Below, one piece after another: positions 16,699-25,442 of a stretch of DNA of 64,000 bases. The DNA lies in the NCBI RefSeq assembly GCF_900105925.1, contig NZ_LT629791.1, positions 6,046,001-6,110,000 of the forward strand, in the 5' to 3' direction. Under the pieces are notes generated by a model. That model was given only the letters and a program-made list of their open reading frames with translations. It made no database searches and was not told the origin of the DNA. The position numbers were made by a program, and so were the translations under genes. The stretch is from Jiangella alkaliphila. GTDB taxonomy: Bacteria; Actinomycetota; Actinomycetes; Jiangellales; Jiangellaceae. How positions within the stretch are numbered: position 1 is the first letter of the stretch; each line of letters starts with the position of its first letter.

Positions 16699-17802
16699 TC
16701 GGTGGCCGGAGAGGTAGGCGGCCTCGATCTCGCGCAGGACGGCGCCGGGTTCGGTTCGGAGCCGGGCGGGAGAGACCGGGAGGACGCGCCAGCCGAGGGC
16801 GGCGTAGCGGGCCCGGCGCTCCTCGGTGCGGGCCGGCGCGTCGCCGAAACCGTGGAAGCTGCGCGAGTCGACCTCGACGACCAAACAGGCTCGTTCCCAG
16901 CAGGCGTCGGGATGGATGCCGCGCTGGCCGGGGAGCACCTGGTTCCAGCGGGGTTCCGGGAGGAACTGGCTGGTGCGGACGAGGTCACGGAGTTCGCACT
17001 CGGGTGCGGAGCGGCAGCCCGCCTCGATGTCGTACATGGCGAGCCGGGCGAGAGCGCCACCGCGCCGCGGTGCGGCGCCGACCTCGATGCGCAGGTCCGT
17101 GAGGGTGGCGCGGCGTCGTTGAACGGCCTCGCACATGAGGGCGCGGGTGTTGCGTAACGCGCGTGCCCGGTGATGGCCTGGTTCGTCCCAGCAAGCGCGG
17201 CAGCCGCCGGTGCGTGAGCAATTCGGCCGCCAGTCCGCCGGCAGCCGTGCCCAGCGGACCACCGTGTCCGCGACGGCGCGCGCGACCGGGACGACTGGCA
17301 CAACGCCAGGCGACGCGGTCGGCGCGAGCGGGTCGAGCACCTCGTCCAGCGGTGGTCCGCAGCGCTGAAGTGCGGACAGCCGCTCGTCGTCGAGCCAACG
17401 CTGGCCCTTCGGCATGCGGCGAGTCCGGATGGTGCGGACGAATCCGTGCCCACGCTGGCCGCGAGCCCAGTCCACGAGCAGGTCGACGTTGTCGTCGACC
17501 GGCGGGCCGTACCGCAGCCCCGCCAGGTCACAGGCCCACGGACCGGTGACCAGGGCGCCCTCACCCGCGTGGAGGACGGCCGCACGCAGCCGGTGCAGCG
17601 GGCTGAGAGGCCCGCTGAACGTCGCGTAGACGCCCGGCAGGACGCGCTGCCACGGGCCGCCGGGCCGGATGGCATGCCGCACTGCTTCGGCACTCATGCC
17701 GGCGGCGAGCGCCTGCTGGCGGGTGAGGAGCCCATCCTGAACCCGGGCGAGGGCGAGGGCGCGCTCATGTGGCACGACGCGATCCTGCGCGATGGAAGCC
17801 AT
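16690..17802 (-). CDS. AbiEi-like winged-helix plus DUF559 (Vsr-like nuclease fold) protein
   Basis: A 370-residue protein. The N-terminus (residues ~10-95) reads as a winged helix like AbiEi antitoxin domains: DGLLTRQQALAAGMSAEAVRH, then WQRVLPGVYATF. The C-terminus (~285-365) resembles DUF559, a Vsr-like restriction fold, with LVVEVDSRSFHG, then ERRARYAALGWRVLPVSP. The middle (~200-230) has Cys/His residues in CSRTGGCRACW. Such proteins are common in actinobacteria, often in several copies, and their function is unproven. The ATG at 17802 is preferred because the earlier in-frame start reads through the flanking palindrome. The gene stands alone between two matching palindromes, with no partner toxin or methylase. 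Confidence 0.7.
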   Translation of the reverse strand: MASIAQDRVVPHERALALARVQDGLLTRQQALAAGMSAEAVRHAIRPGGPWQRVLPGVYATFSGPLSPLHRLRAAVLHAGEGALVTGPWACDLAGLRYGPPVDDNVDLLVDWARGQRGHGFVRTIRTRRMPKGQRWLDDERLSALQRCGPPLDEVLDPLAPTASPGVVPVVPVARAVADTVVRWARLPADWRPNCSRTGGCRACWDEPGHHRARALRNTRALMCEAVQRRRATLTDLRIEVGAAPRRGGALARLAMYDIEAGCRSAPECELRDLVRTSQFLPEPRWNQVLPGQRGIHPDACWERACLVVEVDSRSFHGFGDAPARTEERRARYAALGWRVLPVSPARLRTEPGAVLREIEAAYLSGHRDG

Positions 17803-17835
17803 GGAGGAAAGCGGGTATTCGCCACCTGTGGATAA

Positions 17836-17891
17836 CCCGATGGGTGAGCGTCTGCTGTGGCCATGGCGACAGTAGACGCTCACCCATCGGG
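17836..17891. repeat. Palindrome, right copy of a twin pair bracketing the DUF559 gene
   Basis: Arms 17836-17858 and 17869-17891 pair over 23 bases with one mismatch and a 10-base loop. It is the near-identical partner of the palindrome at 16649-16698. It lies upstream of the DUF559 start and just after the stop of the SDR gene. Confidence 0.7.
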
Positions 17892-17901
17892 CTCGCGACG
17901 T

Positions 17902-18660
17902 TCACAGGTCGTAGCCGCCGGAGGCCTCGATGTCCTGGCCGGTGATCCAGCGGGCGTCGTCGGAGAGGAGGAAGGCGATGACGGCGCCGATGTCGTCGGG
18001 CGCGCCGATGCGGCCGAGGGCGGTGCGGGCGGCCTGCGGGGCGATCAGCTCGGGGAAGCGGTCGAACGCGTCGTCGCCGAGGCGGGTGCGGGTCGGGCCG
18101 GGCGAGACCGAGTTGACCCGGATCCCGCGGCCGGCCAACTCCTTCGCGAGGTAGCGGGTCAGCACGACGAGGCCGCCCTTCATCGCCGCGTAGACGGAGT
18201 AGCCGGGCGTGACCCCGGCGGGGTTGGTCGACGTGCTGGTGGTGTTGACGATCGCGGCGCCGTCGGCGAGCAGTGGCAGCAGCGCCTGCGTGAGGAACAG
18301 CGGCCCCTTCAGCAGCACCCGGTGCAGCCGCTCGTACTGCTCGTCGGTGATGTCGCCGAGCAACGCCATCTCACCGATCCCGGCATTGTTCACCAGCGCC
18401 TCGACGCGGCCGCCCGGCCAGGTCGCGGCGATCGTCTCGCGCAGCCGCTCGGCGAACGCGCCGAACGAGGCGGCGTCGCCCACGTCGAGCGGCAGCGCCA
18501 CCGCGGTGCCGCCGAGCTCCTTGACCGCGCGGATCGTCTCGTCCGCGCCCTCCGGATGGCGGCGGTAGGTGACGACGACGCCGAACCCGCGGTGTGCGGC
18601 GGCCACCGCTGCGGCTTGCCCGATTCCCGCGCTTCCCCCGATGACGACTGCGACGCTCAT
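17902..18660 (-). CDS. SDR-family NAD(P)-dependent oxidoreductase
   Basis: A 252-residue classical short-chain dehydrogenase. The nucleotide-binding motif is GGSAGIGQ (8-15), then NNAGIGEM, the active-site serine segment VNTTSTSTNP and the catalytic YSVYAAMKGG (Tyr and Lys). The TYRR after the second strand suggests NADP preference. The end, ITGQDIEASGGYDL, is typical of 3-oxoacyl-ACP reductase-like members. GAGAGGAA precedes the ATG. It is divergent from the AraC regulator, which probably controls it. The substrate is unknown. Confidence 0.88.
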   Translation of the reverse strand: MSVAVVIGGSAGIGQAAAVAAAHRGFGVVVTYRRHPEGADETIRAVKELGGTAVALPLDVGDAASFGAFAERLRETIAATWPGGRVEALVNNAGIGEMALLGDITDEQYERLHRVLLKGPLFLTQALLPLLADGAAIVNTTSTSTNPAGVTPGYSVYAAMKGGLVVLTRYLAKELAGRGIRVNSVSPGPTRTRLGDDAFDRFPELIAPQAARTALGRIGAPDDIGAVIAFLLSDDARWITGQDIEASGGYDL

Positions 18661-18749
18661 GGTGTTCGTTCCTCTCGGCAGATCCGTTCTGACGAGTCAA
18701 TTCAAGTCGCGACAGGCACCCGGACGGTAGAGCATTCGTGGCGACCTCT

Positions 18750-18766
18750 TGCCCGATCCTGCCCGA
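18750..18766. promoter_or_regulatory. Direct TGCCCGA repeats between the SDR and AraC genes
   Basis: TGCCCGA occurs at 18750-18756 and 18760-18766, a one-turn spacing typical of AraC-type half-sites. A related inverted copy (TGTCGGGT) lies just before the araC-like start. This is inference from spacing only. Confidence 0.3.
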
Positions 18767-18784
18767 CCTGGTTGTCTGTCGGGT

Positions 18785-19711
18785 ATGGAGCTGGACGAGC
18801 TGCGCGAACTGATCGGACGGCACGCGCGCGCGGCCGACGTGCGGATCGGCGACAGCGCCGTCATCTCGGCGGCCACCCGCTCCGGGCCGCCCGAGTTCTC
18901 GATGACGGGCACGATGGTCGTGTTGCTCGCCCAGGGCGCGAAACGGCTGGCCGTCGGCGACCAGGTGCACGTCTACGGGGCCGGGCAGTCGCTCGTGACG
19001 TCGGTCGAACTGCCGGCGTCGGGCCACTTCATCGACGCGAGCCGCGAGACGCCCGCACTCGGGTTCGCGCTGACGTTGAAGCCGGCGCTGATCGCCGACC
19101 TCCTCCTGCACCCCGCGGCGGCCGGACTGCCGCGGGCGCAAGTCGGCGCCGCGCCGCCGGGCATCATGGTCGACGACGCGCCCGGCGACCTCGTCGACGC
19201 GATCACCCGGATGGTCCGCCTGCTCGACCGGCCGCGCGACCTCCCGGTGCTTGCCCCGCTGGTCGAGCGCGAGCTCACCTGGCTGGTCCTGCGCGGCCCG
19301 CGCGGCGCGGCCGTCAGCCAGCTCGGCCTGGCCGACAGCCGGCTCAGCCGCATCGCCCACGCCGTGCGCTGGCTGCGCGAACGCTACGCCGAGCCGGTCC
19401 GCGTCGACGAGCTCGCGCGGATGACGCGGATGAGCCCGTCCGCCTTCCACCGCAGCTTCCAGGCGGTCACGGCGCTGAGCCCGATCCAGTTCCAGAAGCA
19501 GCTGCGCCTCCAGGAGGCCCGCGTGCGGCTGCTCGCCGACCACCGCGACGTCGCCGGCATCGCCCACGCCGTCGGGTACGAGAGCCCGTCGCAGTTCAGC
19601 CGCGACTACAAGCGCCGGTTCGGCGCCGCGCCCCTGCACGACGCACTGCGCCTCAACGCCGGACGTGGCGACGACGCAGCGCGCTCGCCAGCAGGCCGGC
19701 GCCCACGATGA
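18785..19711 (+). CDS. AraC-family transcriptional regulator with AraC_N domain
   Basis: A 308-residue regulator. Residues ~1-185 match the AraC_N (PF06719-type) sensor domain. The C-terminal ~100 residues carry the double helix-turn-helix: RVDELARMTRMSPSAFHRSFQAVTALSPIQFQKQLRLQEAR, then DVAGIAHAVGYESPSQFSRDYKRRFG. In actinobacteria this subclass often controls an adjacent SDR or aldo-keto reductase gene, matching the divergent SDR here. The ATG at 18785 gives the usual family length. The last 59 bases overlap the convergent CcdA gene on the other strand. Confidence 0.88.
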   Translation: MELDELRELIGRHARAADVRIGDSAVISAATRSGPPEFSMTGTMVVLLAQGAKRLAVGDQVHVYGAGQSLVTSVELPASGHFIDASRETPALGFALTLKPALIADLLLHPAAAGLPRAQVGAAPPGIMVDDAPGDLVDAITRMVRLLDRPRDLPVLAPLVERELTWLVLRGPRGAAVSQLGLADSRLSRIAHAVRWLRERYAEPVRVDELARMTRMSPSAFHRSFQAVTALSPIQFQKQLRLQEARVRLLADHRDVAGIAHAVGYESPSQFSRDYKRRFGAAPLHDALRLNAGRGDDAARSPAGRRPR

Positions 19712-20501
19712 CGGCCGCCGCCGGCGCGAGCCGGCCCGGGCCGGCCTCGGCCACCCAGCCGCTGACCGTGCCCTGGATCTCCAGAGCCGCGTCGACGACG
19801 GAGTCGGCCGGGTCGCCGCCAGCGAGCACCCGCAGCTCGTAGGCGCCGTAGTAGGCGACGTAGGCGCCGGCGACGATCAGCAGCGCCCCGCTCACCCGCG
19901 ACACGTACGGCAGCAGCCGGCGGGCCCGGCGCACCACCGCGTCGCTGCCCAGCGCGACCGCGGCGGCCAGCAGGCCGACGACCAGCCCCATGCCGACGCC
20001 GTACGCGACGAACGCGGCCAGCCCGCCGGCGACGCCGGACGACCTGAAGGTGGCCGTGGCCATCGCGAGGAACGGCGCGACGGTGCAGGACAGGCTGGCC
20101 ACCGCGTACGCGACGCCGTACCCGGCCATCGACCACACCGACGACGACGGCGCCCCGCCCGCCAGCCTCGGCGCCCGCACCGGCAGCTCCCGGCCGCTGA
20201 CCAGCCACCAGCCGAGGGCGACCAGCGCGACCCCGATCACGATGGTGGCCCACGGCAGGAACCGCTCCACGGACAGTGCCGCCGGCACCACGACCAGCCC
20301 GAACGTGCCGAAGACGGCGATGAAGCCGGCCGTCATCGCCGCGGTCATGACGCCCGCGCGACGCAGCGCCGCCGCCGGGCCGGGCGGCCCGCCCTGGGCG
20401 ACGAGCAGGGTGAGGTAGGTGGGCAGCAGGGCGAAGCCGCACGGGTTCAGCGCCGCCACCGACCCGAGCAGCAGGGCGAACTCGATCGGCACCTCGCCCA
20501 T
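19653..20501 (-). CDS. CcdA/DsbD-family cytochrome c biogenesis-type membrane protein
   Basis: A 282-residue protein with about six to seven membrane helices. It has the paired redox cysteines of the CcdA family: LNPCGFALLPTYLTLL (Cys21) and ASLSCTVAPFLAMA in the fourth helix region. CcdA passes electrons from cytoplasmic thioredoxin to extracytoplasmic thiol proteins. The neighbouring TlpA-like lipoprotein, whose stop is one base away, is its natural partner. It is the last of eight touching leftward genes starting at 25329. Confidence 0.88.
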   Translation of the reverse strand: MGEVPIEFALLLGSVAALNPCGFALLPTYLTLLVAQGGPPGPAAALRRAGVMTAAMTAGFIAVFGTFGLVVVPAALSVERFLPWATIVIGVALVALGWWLVSGRELPVRAPRLAGGAPSSSVWSMAGYGVAYAVASLSCTVAPFLAMATATFRSSGVAGGLAAFVAYGVGMGLVVGLLAAAVALGSDAVVRRARRLLPYVSRVSGALLIVAGAYVAYYGAYELRVLAGGDPADSVVDAALEIQGTVSGWVAEAGPGRLAPAAAVIVGAGLLASALRRRHVRR

Positions 20502-20502
20502 G

Positions 20503-21098
<596 letters not shown>

Positions 21099-21099
<1 letters not shown>

Positions 21100-21851
21100 C
21101 AGCGCCTCGCCAGGTCGGCGACCGCGGCGAACAGCAGTGTGCGGACGCGGTCGACGTTGGCGCGGACCACCTCGAGGACCGCTTCCTGGCGCACCGGCGG
21201 CAGGTCCGGCTCGCCGTCGAGTCCGGCGTCGTAGTCCGTGACGAGCGCGATGCCGCCGAAGTCCAGCCCGGCCTCGCGGGCCAGCGCCGCCTCCGGGTAC
21301 TGCGTCATGTTGACGACGTGCCAGCCGGCCTGACGGTGCCAGGCGGACTCGGCGCGGGTGGAGAAGCGCGGCCCGTTGACCACCACGACGGTGCCGCCGT
21401 CGTGCATCGTCGCCCCGGCGGCGGCACCGGCGTCCAGCAGCGCGCGCCGGACTCGCGGGGTGTACGGGTCGGCCAGCGAGACGTGTTGAGGTCCGTCGTC
21501 GAAGCGGTCGTGGAAGGTGTCGGCGCGGCCCCACGTGCGGTCGACCAGCTGGTCGACGACGACGAAGTCGCCGGGCCGCAGCTCCGGGCGCAGCGACCCG
21601 GCCGCGAACGGCGCGACCAGCGTGTGCACGCCGAGCCGCCGCATCGCGTCGACGTTGGCGCGGTAGTTCACCCGGTGCGGCGGCAGTTCGTGCCGCGGTC
21701 CGTGCCGGGGCAGGAACGCGACGCCCACGCCGTCGACGTCGGCCACGGTCACCGGCGCCGACCCCCACGCGGTCTCCACGTCCACCGTCTCGGCGCCGGT
21801 CAGGAACGTGTAGAACCCGGATCCGCCGAAGATCCCGATCTCTGGTGTCAT
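21099..21851 (-). CDS. MTA/purine nucleoside phosphorylase family protein
   Basis: A 250-residue protein of the trimeric PNP/MTAP family. Phosphate-site motifs are IGIFGGSGFYTF and LPRHGPRHELPPHRVNYRANVDA. The substrate loop is GPRFSTRAESAWHR, and the active-site segment VNMTQYPEAALAREAGLDFGGIALVTDYDAG ends with the base-binding Asp. It cleaves 5'-methylthioadenosine or a purine nucleoside with phosphate. In this locus, next to a methyltransferase and two nucleotide-sugar-type transferases, it may process a modified nucleoside rather than serve plain salvage. It overlaps both neighbours (ATGA and TGATG). Confidence 0.85.
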
Positions 21852-22516
21852 CTCTCCTCCGCACGGATCAGGCGGCGGGTCTCGGCCAGCCGCCGTCGCA
21901 TGTCCAGCACCGCACGCACCGTCCCGCCGACGGTGCCGGTGACCTTGCTCCTGCCGGTGCGCGGGTGGTACGGCACCGGCCGTTCGGCGATCCGCCAGCC
22001 GGACCGTCCGGCCCGCAGCACCATCTCCAGCGGCCACCCGGACCGCCGGTCGGCGAGCCCGAGGCCGAGCAGCGCCTCGCGCCGGGCCGCCCGCATCGGC
22101 CCGATGTCGCTCACCCGCGCGCCCGTGTAGGCGGCCACCCGGCCGGCCAGGTAGCGGTTGGCCACGCGCGCGTGCGGCGGCATCGCGTGCCCGCGCCGGG
22201 CACCCAGCACGAGGTCCGCCGCCCCCGCGACAACCGGATCCGCCACCAGCGGCAGGTCACCCGGGTCGAGGGTGGCGTCGCAGTCCATGAAGCACACGAC
22301 GTCCGACGCCGCCGCCGTCAGTCCCGCGAAGCAGGCGGCGCCGAACCCGCGCCGGCGCTCCAGGACGACGACGCCGCCGCAGGCCGCGGCCACCGCCGCC
22401 GAGCCGTCGGAGGACCCGTTGTCGACGACGATCGGGCGGTAGCCGGCGGGCATCCGGCCGAGCACCCACGGGATCGCGGCGGCCTCGTCCAGCACCGGCA
22501 GGACGACGTCGATCAT
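21848..22516 (-). CDS. Family 2 glycosyltransferase
   Basis: A 222-residue GT-A transferase. It has the nucleotide-binding start DVVLPVLDEAAAIPWVLGRMP, VVDNGSSDG and the metal-binding FMDCDATLDPGDL, then GARRGHAMPPHARVANRY. It lacks membrane helices, so it acts in the cytoplasm or at the inner membrane face. Size and position beside a DUF2064 protein recall TIGR04283-type transferases of arsenosugar-like loci; I infer this from context. It overlaps both neighbours by four bases. Confidence 0.85.
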   Translation of the reverse strand: MIDVVLPVLDEAAAIPWVLGRMPAGYRPIVVDNGSSDGSAAVAAACGGVVVLERRRGFGAACFAGLTAAASDVVCFMDCDATLDPGDLPLVADPVVAGAADLVLGARRGHAMPPHARVANRYLAGRVAAYTGARVSDIGPMRAARREALLGLGLADRRSGWPLEMVLRAGRSGWRIAERPVPYHPRTGRSKVTGTVGGTVRAVLDMRRRLAETRRLIRAEER

Positions 22517-23103
22517 GCGACCACCCGGCTCAGCCGGGCAAACCAGCGCCCGGCCGCGACGTGCCAGCCGGCCGGTCGCAGCCCAGCCGCGGCGGCCAGC
22601 CGGGCGATGTCGTCGGCCGCCACCCGCGCCCACGGGAACCAGCCGCTGATCTCGTCGTCGCGCTCCAGCCGCGCCTCGCCCCACCAGGAGCCGGCGCCGG
22701 GCGGCCCGGTCTCGACCACCACCCGGCCGTCGCCGGCCAGCAGCCGGGCCACCCGGCGCAGCAGCTCCACCGGCGCTCCGCCGATGCCGACGTTGCCGTC
22801 GAGCAGCAGCACGCTCTGCCACCGGCCCTCCCCCGGCAGCGGGTCGAACACCGAGTAGCGCAGCGCCGTGGCGCCCCGGGCCCGGGCCTGGTCGACGGCG
22901 TGCGTGGACGCGTCGACGCCGAGCGCGGGCACGCCCAGCTCGGCCAGCGCCACGACCAGCCGGCCCGGACCGCAGCCCAAGTCGAGCACCGGGCCGCGCA
23001 ACGACGCCAGCAGCGCGCGCTCCGCCGGGGTGGCGGCCGCCGTCCAGTCGGCCAGCGCGAGCGGCTGGCTCCAGCCGTCCCGGCCGCGCATCAGGACCGT
23101 CAT
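22513..23103 (-). CDS. Class I SAM-dependent methyltransferase
   Basis: A 196-residue methyltransferase. The SAM-binding motif I is PVLDLGCGPGRLVVALAELG, with an acidic LGVDASTHAVDQAR loop and a post-motif VLLLDGNVGIGG. No cysteine triad of ArsM type is present, so arsenic methylation is not supported. The acceptor is unknown. It is in the eight-gene operon and overlaps its neighbours (ATGA on both sides). Confidence 0.83.
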   Translation of the reverse strand: MTVLMRGRDGWSQPLALADWTAAATPAERALLASLRGPVLDLGCGPGRLVVALAELGVPALGVDASTHAVDQARARGATALRYSVFDPLPGEGRWQSVLLLDGNVGIGGAPVELLRRVARLLAGDGRVVVETGPPGAGSWWGEARLERDDEISGWFPWARVAADDIARLAAAAGLRPAGWHVAAGRWFARLSRVVA

Positions 23104-23540
23104 CGCCCCCGCCTCGCCCGCACCACGACCGCCACGCCGACGACCAGCCAGATCAGCGCCAGGACGACGATCAGGTTGCGGCCGTAGTCCAGCGGCAGCG
23201 CGCTCGGCACCGACGGCGACCGGCCCCAGCCGCGCACCACCGGCCAGAACACCACCGTCAGCAGCGCCGACAGCGCCAGCCCGAGCCGCACCGGCAGCCG
23301 CGCGGCGTCCGGCAGCCATCGCGTCGCCAGCGCCGCGACGACCAGCGCCGGCGCGAGCAGCGCGTCGTGCAGCACCCCGGAGCCGGCCAGCCAGACGGCC
23401 AGCTCGACGGGGTGGGTGTCGGCGCGGTCGGCCCACAACCCGGCCAGTCCGTAGCCCACGATCCCGGCGCCGCCGACCACGCCGCTCCAGAAGAAGGGCC
23501 CCGACGGCGTCCGCTCCGGCGGCGGCTGCGAGGTCATCAT
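23100..23540 (-). CDS. Small multi-pass membrane protein of the epimerase-oxidoreductase locus
   Basis: A 146-residue protein with four predicted helices: around GVVGGAGIVGYGLAGLW, LAVWLAGSGVLHDALLAPALVVAAL, LGLALSALLTVVFWPVV and LIVVLALIWLVVGVAVVV. The SGVLHDALLAPA element in helix two is the most distinctive part. I do not recognise a characterised family. It lies between the methyltransferase and the molybdopterin oxidoreductase genes, and may support the membrane redox module. ATG 23540 was chosen because it overlaps the preceding stop; ATG 23537 is the alternative. Confidence 0.6.
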   Translation of the reverse strand: MMTSQPPPERTPSGPFFWSGVVGGAGIVGYGLAGLWADRADTHPVELAVWLAGSGVLHDALLAPALVVAALATRWLPDAARLPVRLGLALSALLTVVFWPVVRGWGRSPSVPSALPLDYGRNLIVVLALIWLVVGVAVVVRARRGR

Positions 23541-24697
23541 GCGCGGATCACCACCAGCTCGTGCACCCACTTCGTCTGCAGCACGCCGGCCCGGTTCGGC
23601 GCGATCAGCCGGCACGGGTAGCCGTGGTCGAGGTCGAGCCGTTCGCCGTTCAGAGCGACCGCCAGCATCGTGTCGAGGTCGCGGACCTGCAGGTGGTTCA
23701 GCTCCGAGGCCCGGTACCGGCCGCCGGCCTGCAGCGACTCGACCCGCACGGTGACGCCGTCGTCGACGTCGGCGCCGGCGGCGGCCAGCAGGTCGGTCAC
23801 CGGCACGCCGCGCCAACGGGCCGACGCGCTCCAGCCCTCGACGCAGGCGATCGGCAGCTCCGCCTCGCGGCGGGCCAGCCGGTCGAGCTCCCCCGCGGTG
23901 AGCTCGACCGGACCGGCCACCGCACCGGTGACGCGCAGCCGGAACCCCGGGTCACCCGCGGCCTCGACGACACCGGCCTGGACGGCGCTGCGGTTGACCG
24001 GCAGGCCCTGCACGCCGATGTCCGGCCGGCGCTGCGCGAACAGCGTCAATGGGCGCAACGGCGTCAGCGTCTGCCCCGCGGTGGTCACCGTGACGACACC
24101 GGCGGCGGCCGCCACCGCGCCGAGGAAGCCGCGCCGCCCGAGCGCGCAAGGCGCGGCCGCCGCAACGGGGTCGCCGGGCCGGGACAGTGCCGCCCGGGCC
24201 ACCGACGCCTTCGCACCCACGTGCGCGACCAGCGCGCCGATCGTGATCCACGCGACCCAGTAGTGCGCGGCCGGGAAGTAGAACCCCCACGGGTACCAGC
24301 GCGACACGTTCGCCACCCCGGAGAACAGCTGGAACACCGCACCGCAGACCAGCGGCACCAGCATGAGCCGCTCGACGGCGTGAGCGGCGTTGCTCACCGG
24401 CGGCCAGCGGAACAGCCGCGGGTACACCGACCACAGCTTCGCCAGCAGCAGCGGCACGGTGGCGAAGCCGGTCGCGACGTGCAGGCCCTGCGTCACCCGA
24501 TACAGCGAGGCCGGGCGCGGCGGGATCGGCAGCCAGCCCACCGGGTGCTGCTGCAGGTGCGAGTAGAGCCCGGTCAGGAAGCAGACCAGGAAGCAGCAGC
24601 CGAGCGCGATGCCCAGGATCGCGGCGGTCCGCGCGTCGTGCACCGGCCGCCGCAGCGCCTCGTCGCGCGCCGCCGCCACTGTGCGCAGCGGGTTCAC
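23537..24697 (-). CDS. Membrane-anchored molybdopterin-dependent oxidoreductase (sulfite-oxidase fold)
   Basis: A 386-residue protein joining two parts. Residues ~20-190 hold about four membrane helices with several histidines (GLYSHLQQHP, GLHVATGF, ERLMLV, AAHYWVAW), like a cytochrome b561-type anchor. After a second hydrophobic segment (RRGFLGAVAAAAGVVTV), residues ~240-386 form a sulfite-oxidase/MsrP-type molybdopterin domain. It has the expected cofactor cysteine in PIACVEGWSASARWRGVP and the closing YPCRLIAPNRAGVLQTKWV. The reaction is probably an extracytoplasmic reduction or oxidation fed by membrane electrons. Start GTG 24697 overlaps the DUF2064 stop. The substrate is unknown. Confidence 0.8.
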   Translation of the reverse strand: MNPLRTVAAARDEALRRPVHDARTAAILGIALGCCFLVCFLTGLYSHLQQHPVGWLPIPPRPASLYRVTQGLHVATGFATVPLLLAKLWSVYPRLFRWPPVSNAAHAVERLMLVPLVCGAVFQLFSGVANVSRWYPWGFYFPAAHYWVAWITIGALVAHVGAKASVARAALSRPGDPVAAAAPCALGRRGFLGAVAAAAGVVTVTTAGQTLTPLRPLTLFAQRRPDIGVQGLPVNRSAVQAGVVEAAGDPGFRLRVTGAVAGPVELTAGELDRLARREAELPIACVEGWSASARWRGVPVTDLLAAAGADVDDGVTVRVESLQAGGRYRASELNHLQVRDLDTMLAVALNGERLDLDHGYPCRLIAPNRAGVLQTKWVHELVVIRA

Positions 24698-25329
24698 CGG
24701 CGCTCCGCACCGGCCAGCAGCGAGCGCACCACGGCCGCCGTCCGCGACTCCGGCGCCGCCTGCGCCACCGCGACCGCGTCGGCCGCCGTGTCGAGGTCGC
24801 GCAGCACCGGCAGCGGCGTCACCGTCAGCCCCAGCGACCGCAGCCGCTCGGCCTGCCAGGCGCCGGTGTGCGCCGTGCTCATCGGCACGCCGTCGAACAC
24901 GCCGCGCCGCCAGCGGGCCAGGCCCAGCGCCCACCAGCCGCCATCCTCGGCCGGCCCCAGCAGCGCGCGGCCGTCCGACAGCAGTCCCAGCGCCTCGTCC
25001 AGCAGCGACGGCGTCACCTGCGGGGTGTCCATGCCGAGCTGCACACCCGGGCCGCCGGCGTACCGCCAGGCCGCGGCCAGCCGGACGCCGAGCGGCCCAC
25101 GCACCTGTGGCACCACCTCGAAGCCCGGCGGCAGCCAGGGACCGGGCCGGCCGTCGAGGGCGAGGATGCGCCGGTCCGCGCCGCACCGGGCGACGGCGTC
25201 GAGCGTGTCCGCGAGCGCGGCCTCGGCGACGCGGGCCGCCTCGGCCGGGTCCAGCGGCGGGCAGAGCCGGGTCTTGACGCGGCCGGGAACCGGCTCCTTC
25301 GCGACCACGAGCACATGGGTGGGTGTCAC
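24694..25329 (-). CDS. DUF2064 / TIGR04282-like GT-A fold transferase
   Basis: A 211-residue protein with the CofC/GT-A-like start VLVVAKEPVPGRVKTRLCPPL. It has the family's VQLGMDTPQVTP strand and LLGPAEDGGWWALGL loop, then DLDTAADA. TIGR04282-type proteins are annotated as selenodomain- or arsenosugar-associated transferases; activity is unproven. It is the first gene of the eight-gene leftward operon. The start is GTG 25329, with a TACGGT -10 box seven bases upstream and no Shine-Dalgarno, so the mRNA is probably leaderless. Confidence 0.82.
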   Translation of the reverse strand: MTPTHVLVVAKEPVPGRVKTRLCPPLDPAEAARVAEAALADTLDAVARCGADRRILALDGRPGPWLPPGFEVVPQVRGPLGVRLAAAWRYAGGPGVQLGMDTPQVTPSLLDEALGLLSDGRALLGPAEDGGWWALGLARWRRGVFDGVPMSTAHTGAWQAERLRSLGLTVTPLPVLRDLDTAADAVAVAQAAPESRTAAVVRSLLAGAERR

Positions 25330-25336
25330 GGTGACG

Positions 25337-25342
25337 ACCGTA
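25337..25342 (-). promoter_or_regulatory. -10 hexamer TACGGT (minus strand) of the eight-gene operon
   Basis: On the minus strand TACGGT ends 7 bases before GTG 25329. It lies in the 113-base divergent gap shared with the response regulator gene. Confidence 0.4.
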
Positions 25343-25442
25343 GGTTCGACCGGCTGTCATGATTCTTACAAAGCGCGAAACTCTGCCGCTGTACCCGCCC
25401 GACCTGGGGCGAAGCGGTCACCGGCGGTGGCAAGGTGGACCC

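Noticed and set aside
17827..17835. TGTGGATAA, a perfect DnaA-box match near the DUF559 gene
   Set aside because: A single isolated copy with no further boxes, AT-rich region or dnaA/dnaN neighbours does not support an origin.
22513..23103. Methyltransferase as ArsM arsenite methylase
   Set aside because: The cysteines needed for arsenite binding are absent, so arsenic methylation by this protein is not supported despite the suggestive neighbours.
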